Below are positions 6,923 to 10,276 of a stretch of 10,276 nucleotides of DNA, in pieces; the stretch's first letter is position 1, and each line of letters starts with the position of its first letter. The notes below the pieces were generated by a model that searched no databases, was not told the DNA's origin, and saw only the letters and a program-made list of their open reading frames with translations. This stretch comes from Methanobacteriota archaeon (GTDB lineage Archaea; Thermoplasmatota; Thermoplasmata; RBG-16-68-12), in NCBI GenBank assembly GCA_005878635.1, contig VBLS01000041.1, positions 1 to 10,276 on the forward strand. Reading direction: 5' to 3'. A program made the translations under genes and the position numbers.

Positions 6923-8712
6923 TTCGGATCCGGAACCTGAAGGTCTGGTTCCCTCTCCGAAAAGGCCTCCTTCGCGAGCTGGTCGGCGGCAAACCGCTGT
7001 GGGTTCGTGCCGTCGACGGCGTGGACCTCGACATCCGACGGGGCGAGGTGTTCTGTCTTGTGGGAGAAAGCGGTTGCGGGAAGACCTCTACCGGAAAGGC
7101 GATTCTGAAACTCGTCGAGGCCACCGATGGAGACATCCTGCTCGAGATGCCCCAGGAGGACGCAAGGACGTACGACGAGGCCCGAACGCGACCGGACGAC
7201 CCGAGGTCCCGAGAGGCACTCGACGGAGTTCGTCGCAAATATTCCGTGACCTGGAAGGAGAACCTACCGTGGGCCGCCGGACAGATCCTGATTTTCGTCC
7301 TCGCGATTCTCGCCGCCACCTTCCTCGCGATCTTCGTCCCCTCGCTGGCCCTCGGGGTCTTGAGGGACCCGTTCGCAAGTCCGTGGCCGATTATTGGCTT
7401 CTGCCTGTCTATCGGGCTCATTCTGGGAAGTGTCGGCTCGTTGCCTCCGACCCGGATTTCACGGCGGACGCGCGTCATCGTCGCGCTCCTGACCCTCGGG
7501 TCCGTCGTGATCGCCCCGGTTGCCGTCCTCTTCATCCATCGTGCGCTGACAGGCGACACCTCGCGCTTCGAAGTCGGTGCGGCGATGGCGAGCCCCTGGG
7601 CGGAAGATCCCGCAGCGATGATCCTGGGCCTAGGCCTCGCCGTATCCGCCGCAGGAGGAGCATGCGCTCTGCTCCTCGATTGGCGGGAACGGTCCGAGGG
7701 ACTGACTGGTATCCGCATGCGTTCAATTCGGCGGCGACTTCAACTCATCTTCCAAGATCCTTATGAGTCGCTGAACCCGAAACAGTCCGTCTACGAGATC
7801 ATCTCGGAACCGCTCGCCGTGAACCGGATATCCAGGAATCCCGAAGAGACGTCCGCGTCGGTGAGGGAGGCCCTCTCTGATGTGGGCCTCCGTCCTCCGG
7901 AGGAATTCATCTTTCGGTTCCCCCACGAACTCAGCGGAGGTCAGCGCCAGCGCGTCTCCATCGCAGCGGCCCTCGTCCTTCAGCCCGATTTTATCGTCGC
8001 GGACGAACCAGTGTCCATGCTCGACGTCTCCATCCGGACCGAGATCCTGGATGTGATGATGGAACTCCGCTCCCGCCGCGATCTCACGTATTTGTTCATC
8101 ACGCACGACCTATCGCTGGCCTGGGTCATCGCCGATCGAATCGCGGTCATGTACCTCGGCAAGATCGTGGAGTTAGGAACGACTGAACAGGTGATCGGCC
8201 ACCCGATGCATCCGTACACGAAGGCCCTGATCTCCGTCGTCCCGAGCCCCGATCCCCGCCACAAGGTTGAGCGAATCATCCTGAAGGGCGAGCGACCCGA
8301 TCCTGTGGACATCCCGTCCGGTTGCCGATTCCATCCACGATGTCCCCTCGCCTTCGAGCGCTGCGGTTGGGCTGCGGAGGAGGTCGCGGATCAACTGCGC
8401 TCCCTGAAGGCCGACGGACTTCTTGCTGGTGCGGGCGATTTCGAAGTTTCGGAAGCGGGAACCGTTCGCGTCTCGGTCGGATCGCTGAGCGCCGATGCGC
8501 TCGTAATGGAACTCAACGCCCTCCTATCGGAACGCCGCGACGCTTATCTCCCGCTAAAGGGAATCGCGGAGGTTCGGGCCGCGAACGGCGCTATTGAACT
8601 CTCTTTGCACGAGTCGTCGGAGCCGCCCCTTCTCGAAATCGAGCCAGGGAACTTCGTGGCTTGCCACCTGGTTACCCAACCGGCCCCAATCGGGCCGTCC
8701 GTCACGGCCTGA
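6784..8712 (+). CDS. dppF: Peptide ABC transporter ATP-binding protein, DppF/OppF type, with four-helix membrane insertion
   Basis: Partner ATPase of the importer. Positions are counted from TTG 6766; subtract 6 for GTG 6784. Walker A GESGCGKT is at 100-107, but the Q-loop LIFQDPYESLNP (Q330) comes about 220 residues later instead of about 50. Between them lie four hydrophobic segments (about 168-192, 206-224, 236-258, 284-305) joined by loops that are basic on the cytoplasmic side (RRK, RISRRTR, RMRSIRRR). After this come signature LSGGQRQR (389-396), Walker B FIVADEP (409-415), SMLD (417-420), H447 and HPYTKAL. Cysteines C520, C526, C533 and C633 match the Fe-S motif, but about 80 extra residues separate the last two. 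All catalytic motifs are intact and in one frame, so it is probably active. Homology begins near NPLIRIRNLKVWF (50-62), so the true start is likely near 6898-6904. No standard codon exists there, and GTG 6784 is a placeholder that overlaps the upstream gene. Usual family length is about 320-340. Confidence 0.9.
   Translation: MQVRVRPLLERRARALGTRTRTSGRLLPLSGGYGGARTVDADRNPLIRIRNLKVWFPLRKGLLRELVGGKPLWVRAVDGVDLDIRRGEVFCLVGESGCGKTSTGKAILKLVEATDGDILLEMPQEDARTYDEARTRPDDPRSREALDGVRRKYSVTWKENLPWAAGQILIFVLAILAATFLAIFVPSLALGVLRDPFASPWPIIGFCLSIGLILGSVGSLPPTRISRRTRVIVALLTLGSVVIAPVAVLFIHRALTGDTSRFEVGAAMASPWAEDPAAMILGLGLAVSAAGGACALLLDWRERSEGLTGIRMRSIRRRLQLIFQDPYESLNPKQSVYEIISEPLAVNRISRNPEETSASVREALSDVGLRPPEEFIFRFPHELSGGQRQRVSIAAALVLQPDFIVADEPVSMLDVSIRTEILDVMMELRSRRDLTYLFITHDLSLAWVIADRIAVMYLGKIVELGTTEQVIGHPMHPYTKALISVVPSPDPRHKVERIILKGERPDPVDIPSGCRFHPRCPLAFERCGWAAEEVADQLRSLKADGLLAGAGDFEVSEAGTVRVSVGSLSADALVMELNALLSERRDAYLPLKGIAEVRAANGAIELSLHESSEPPLLEIEPGNFVACHLVTQPAPIGPSVTA
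6883..6889 (+). promoter_or_regulatory. Strong Shine-Dalgarno predicting the true start of the second ATPase
   Basis: GGAGGTG is a perfect anti-16S match, preceded by a second GGAGGT at 6874-6879. Eight nt downstream the second-ATPase frame has GTC (6898), followed by codons DADRNPLIRIR, exactly where family homology begins. GTC is not a normal start codon. ATG 6902 is near but in the first-ATPase frame. The site argues that the real start is here and that one base may be wrong. Confidence 0.5.
7147..7713 (+). other. Four-transmembrane insertion inside the second ATPase domain
   Basis: This is the in-frame stretch between the strand after Walker A (TDGDILLEM) and the residues leading into the Q-loop (IRMRSIRRRLQLIFQ). 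A normal member has about 25 residues here; this one has about 190. The four hydrophobic segments are long enough to span a membrane. The even count returns the chain to the cytoplasm, and arginine-rich loops sit on the predicted inside, following the positive-inside rule. I recognise no known domain in it. Confidence 0.75.
8365..8616 (+). other. Extra C-terminal segment splitting the four-cysteine motif of the second ATPase
   Basis: C533 and C633 are 100 residues apart, against 18 between the equivalent cysteines (C296 and C314) of the neighbouring ATPase. The extra part (about 534-617) looks like a small alpha/beta unit: a helix around ADQLRSLKADG, a strand around TVRVSV, a long helix around ADALVMELNALLSERR and a strand around AIELSL. 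The family sequence EPPLLEIEPGNFVACHL then resumes. No function can be assigned. Confidence 0.6.
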
Positions 8713-9979
8713 GACGGCTCATCCGTTCCAGGAGCCGGTGGAACCGCGACACGCGGCCGCTCGCGATGAGCCTCGAAGGGAGCGGCGTCACCTCAGGCCA
8801 CGGCGCGACCGTCGTGCGCCAACGGGCGAGGATGTAGGCACACGGCAGAAACGTCAGGACGCCGAGGAAGAGCCCGAGGTTGAGGAGGCCCGTCGCCGTC
8901 GTCAGCAAACCCGCGGTCGGCTCCAAGATCACGAGGGCGAGCGTGTACGCGAAGGCCCCCATCGAGAGCACGGTCGCCCGCTGGCCGGGTTCGAGGCGAC
9001 GATTCAGATACGCGGTCGTCAGCGCGGGCTGCAGGCTCCAGACGACATAGATGGGGACTTGGAACAGGACCGCTCCGGGGAACGAGCCCACCCCGTAGAG
9101 CCCGAAGAACGAGGCTGAGGCCATGACGACCATCAGGGCGATCGTCCCGAACTCGCCGAGGACCCGCGAGATCCGGCCCGCAAACGCGGACCAGGCCGCC
9201 GCGACCACGAGGAAGCCGGAGATGGACAAGGCGATCTGCGCGTCCGTGAGGCCGAGGAACCGGAGGTAGAGGGGCCGATAGATCGCCATCACGTACAGCG
9301 TGACGCCGAGGAAGACTTCGAGGCCGATGAGGAGCGCCACGCCCTCCCGCCGCCGAACGACCCGCAATCCTTGCAACAATTGCTGCGCATACGTGGGCTC
9401 CGTCATCCGCTCGATGCGCGGCTCCGAGAAGCGGAGGGCGACGAGGACCGCGAGCACGTTGAGGCCGGCGCCCACGAAGAGGGTGAGCCGCAGGTCGTGC
9501 ACCGCTTGGACGAAGAGGCCTCCCGCGAACGAGCCGGAGGCGTTCGACAGGAGCTGGATCATCGTGTTCCGACCGATGTACCGCGGGAACTCCGACTCGT
9601 GTCCCGCCGCGAGGAGCGTCTCGTACAGATAGGACGACGTCCCGATCGAGAACGCTGCCCCGAGGGACCACACGATGTTCGCCGCCACGAACAGCGGGAA
9701 CGTCGTCGCCAGGCCGTATCCGAGGATGCCCGCGGACCGGAAGGCCTCGCTCAAGACGATCGTCCGCTTCCGTCCGTACCGGTCCGCGATCACGCCGACG
9801 GGCAATTGGAACACGAGGAGGCCGACCCAGAACGCGACGTCCACGAGGGTGAACTCGAAATCCGAGGCGAGGTTCCCGCGGATCCACAAGGCCCAGAACG
9901 GGATCCAGATCGCGAACGAGGAGGCGCCCTGGTAGACGTAGAATCGGCGGACGCGGGCGGCCGCTTCTGGGGGGAGCAT
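8702..9979 (-). CDS. Major facilitator superfamily transporter
   Basis: Secondary transporter of the inner membrane, 425 residues, a typical length for a 12-helix MFS protein. The diagnostic loop 2-3 motif GVIADRYGRKR is at 62-72, and a weaker counterpart AGRISRVLGE is in the second half (267-276). Hydrophobic segments run throughout (for example 46-64, 85-110, 165-183, 214-234, 250-270, 278-298, 300-325, 338-360, 366-385). A basic central loop (about 184-212) separates the halves, and the C-terminal tail is arginine-rich. RNTMIQLLSNASGSFAGG (137-154) and PGQRATVLSM (331-340) resemble drug-efflux-like MFS members, but the substrate cannot be told. The start ATG lies about 32 bp from a TATA box and has no Shine-Dalgarno, consistent with a nearly leaderless mRNA. 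The stop overlaps the convergent ATPase gene by 11 bp. It may be unrelated to peptide uptake. Confidence 0.9.
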   Translation of the reverse strand: MLPPEAAARVRRFYVYQGASSFAIWIPFWALWIRGNLASDFEFTLVDVAFWVGLLVFQLPVGVIADRYGRKRTIVLSEAFRSAGILGYGLATTFPLFVAANIVWSLGAAFSIGTSSYLYETLLAAGHESEFPRYIGRNTMIQLLSNASGSFAGGLFVQAVHDLRLTLFVGAGLNVLAVLVALRFSEPRIERMTEPTYAQQLLQGLRVVRRREGVALLIGLEVFLGVTLYVMAIYRPLYLRFLGLTDAQIALSISGFLVVAAAWSAFAGRISRVLGEFGTIALMVVMASASFFGLYGVGSFPGAVLFQVPIYVVWSLQPALTTAYLNRRLEPGQRATVLSMGAFAYTLALVILEPTAGLLTTATGLLNLGLFLGVLTFLPCAYILARWRTTVAPWPEVTPLPSRLIASGRVSRFHRLLERMSRLRP

Positions 9980-9983
9980 GCCT

Positions 9984-9991
9984 CGTGCGGA
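9984..9991. repeat. CGTGCGGA copy 1, at the predicted MFS transcription start
   Basis: This is the first of three identical CGTGCGGA octamers (others at 10017-10024 and 10064-10071). It lies between the minus-strand TATA box and the ATG at 9979, over the predicted transcription start. Copies 1 and 2 share nine bases (CGTGCGGAC) and are 33 bp apart, bracketing the TATA box. Confidence 0.4.
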
Positions 9992-10006
9992 CCGAAACCC
10001 GAGGGG

Positions 10007-10014
10007 ATATTATA
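10007..10014 (-). promoter_or_regulatory. Archaeal TATA box for the MFS transporter gene
   Basis: Read on the minus strand this is TATAATAT within GGTATAATATCCCC, a clear A/T island in GC-rich DNA. Its centre is about 32 bp from the ATG at 9979, so transcription should begin within about 0-7 nt of the start codon. With no Shine-Dalgarno present, the mRNA is predicted to be leaderless or nearly so. Confidence 0.65.
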
Positions 10015-10016
10015 CC

Positions 10017-10030
10017 CGTGCGGACGCACG
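10017..10030. promoter_or_regulatory. Operator-like 14-bp dyad CGTGCGgaCGCACG
   Basis: Two perfect 6-bp inverted half-sites are separated by GA. The dyad sits immediately upstream of the MFS TATA box on the minus strand, where TFB would contact the BRE. Its left half is copy 2 of the CGTGCGGA octamer. The position suggests repression or activation of the MFS gene by a dimeric regulator; no regulator gene is in the window. Confidence 0.45.
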
Positions 10031-10063
10031 CCTTTCTTGAAGGGAAACGCGATCGACCCGGTT

Positions 10064-10071
10064 CGTGCGGA
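10064..10071. repeat. CGTGCGGA copy 3, in the divergent intergenic region
   Basis: Third identical octamer, 47 bp from copy 2, on the side toward the downstream plus-strand gene. It may allow the same regulator to touch both divergent promoters. This is inference from repetition only. Confidence 0.3.
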
Positions 10072-10154
10072 GCGTCCTATGTCCGTTCGCCGAGTCGGAT
10101 ATGAAAGGCGTTACTGGAGACGCTAGGGTCTCGTGTCACCGGTTCGCATCAGAT

Positions 10155-10186
10155 CCTCCTCGCGTCATCCGTGACGAGATCGGAGG
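10155..10186 (+). promoter_or_regulatory. Leader hairpin covering the Shine-Dalgarno of the downstream gene
   Basis: CCTCC (10155-10159) can pair with the Shine-Dalgarno GGAGG (10182-10186). Inside, TC pairs with GA, and CGTCA (10163-10167) pairs with TGACG (10172-10176) around a TCCG loop. One mismatch and a 2-nt bulge interrupt the 12 base pairs. If transcribed, the structure would hide the ribosome binding site of the gene starting at 10192. It could be a translational switch or chance in GC-rich DNA. Confidence 0.35.
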
Positions 10187-10191
10187 CCGCA

Positions 10192-10276
10192 ATGCTTACC
10201 TACCGAGGCCGTTTTCCGTCGCCGGTCATGGAGAAACTCATCATCACGGTCGCTCCGACCGGATCAGTCCCGCGGA
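10192..10276 (+). CDS. Probable beta-keto acid cleavage enzyme (BKACE/DUF849), 5' end only
   Basis: Only 28 codons are visible before the window ends. MEKLIITVAPTGSVP at residues 13-27 closely resembles the first beta-strand of the BKACE family (DUF849, including 3-keto-5-aminohexanoate cleavage enzyme, Kce). These cytosolic metal-dependent enzymes join a beta-keto acid with acetyl-CoA and split it into acetoacetate and a new CoA ester. The chosen start ATG 10192 has GGAGG at 10182-10186 with a 5-nt spacer. The in-frame ATG at 10228 matches the usual family start better but has no Shine-Dalgarno. A weak A/T stretch GATATGAA at 10098-10105 is the only TATA candidate, which would give a leader of about 65 nt. 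Substrate residues lie beyond the window, so the specific reaction is unknown. Confidence 0.65.
   Translation, partial: MLTYRGRFPSPVMEKLIITVAPTGSVPR

Noticed and set aside
6675..7766. Long plus-strand frame overlapping both ATPases
   Set aside because: It is arginine/proline/serine-rich with no hydrophobic core or motif. The overlapping frames contain complete ATPase motifs, so it is a shadow.
8793..9887. Antisense-frame alternative to the MFS gene on the same strand
   Set aside because: It is arginine-rich low-complexity translation without transmembrane segments. The 425-residue frame has the MFS signature.
10079..10126. 15-codon ORF from ATG 10079
   Set aside because: It has no ribosome binding site, an arginine-rich random-looking product, and lies in a regulatory region.
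10058..10146. CCGGTTCG present twice (10058-10065 and 10139-10146)
   Set aside because: There are only two copies with wide, non-helical spacing and no dyad. It is less convincing than the CGTGCGGA set.
1..10276. tRNA, rRNA, CRISPR arrays, insertion sequences
   Set aside because: No repeat-spacer pattern, transposase-like protein, terminal inverted repeats or tRNA-like cloverleaf was seen on either strand by eye.

Overview
The window looks like high-GC DNA from an archaeon. The evidence is TATA-box promoters (TTATATAC before the transporter operon, TATAATAT before the minus-strand gene), GGAGGTG-type ribosome binding sites, a nearly leaderless minus-strand gene, and a substrate-binding protein with a PKD domain and membrane anchors in place of a lipobox. 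A peptide-eating heterotroph of Thermoplasmatota type is my best guess from gene style. That lineage is inference, because no rRNA or tRNA is present to test it.

Layout. (1) Positions 2-1468, plus: an aldehyde dehydrogenase cut at its 5' end, of the 1-pyrroline-5-carboxylate dehydrogenase type (glutamate semialdehyde to glutamate). (2) 1469-1598: intergenic promoter region with a TATA box, a repeated TCGAAC element and a ribosome binding site. (3) 1599-8712, plus: a complete five-gene oligopeptide/dipeptide ABC importer in the order binding protein, permease B, permease C, ATPase D, ATPase F, tightly packed and probably one transcript. (4) 8702-9979, minus: an MFS transporter that overlaps the last ATPase tail to tail by 11 bp. 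(5) 9980-10191: divergent intergenic region with MFS promoter elements, an operator-like dyad and a hairpin covering a Shine-Dalgarno sequence. (6) 10192-10276, plus: the first codons of a probable beta-keto acid cleavage enzyme (BKACE, DUF849).

The genes fit a theme of importing peptides and breaking down their amino acids. The importer would supply peptides. The P5C dehydrogenase completes proline/ornithine/arginine breakdown to glutamate. The BKACE family splits beta-keto acids with acetyl-CoA, for example in lysine fermentation.

The most unusual object is ATPase F. Its nucleotide-binding domain is interrupted between Walker A and the Q-loop by about 165 extra residues with four predicted transmembrane helices, and a second extra segment of about 80 residues splits its C-terminal four-cysteine motif. 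Together with a binding protein anchored by a helix at each end, four of the five importer subunits appear to be membrane-embedded. The permease B gene also carries a clear frame change near its 5' end, with a possible second one upstream, and ATPase F lacks a standard start codon where its ribosome binding site predicts one. These could be assembly errors, gene decay or recoding.
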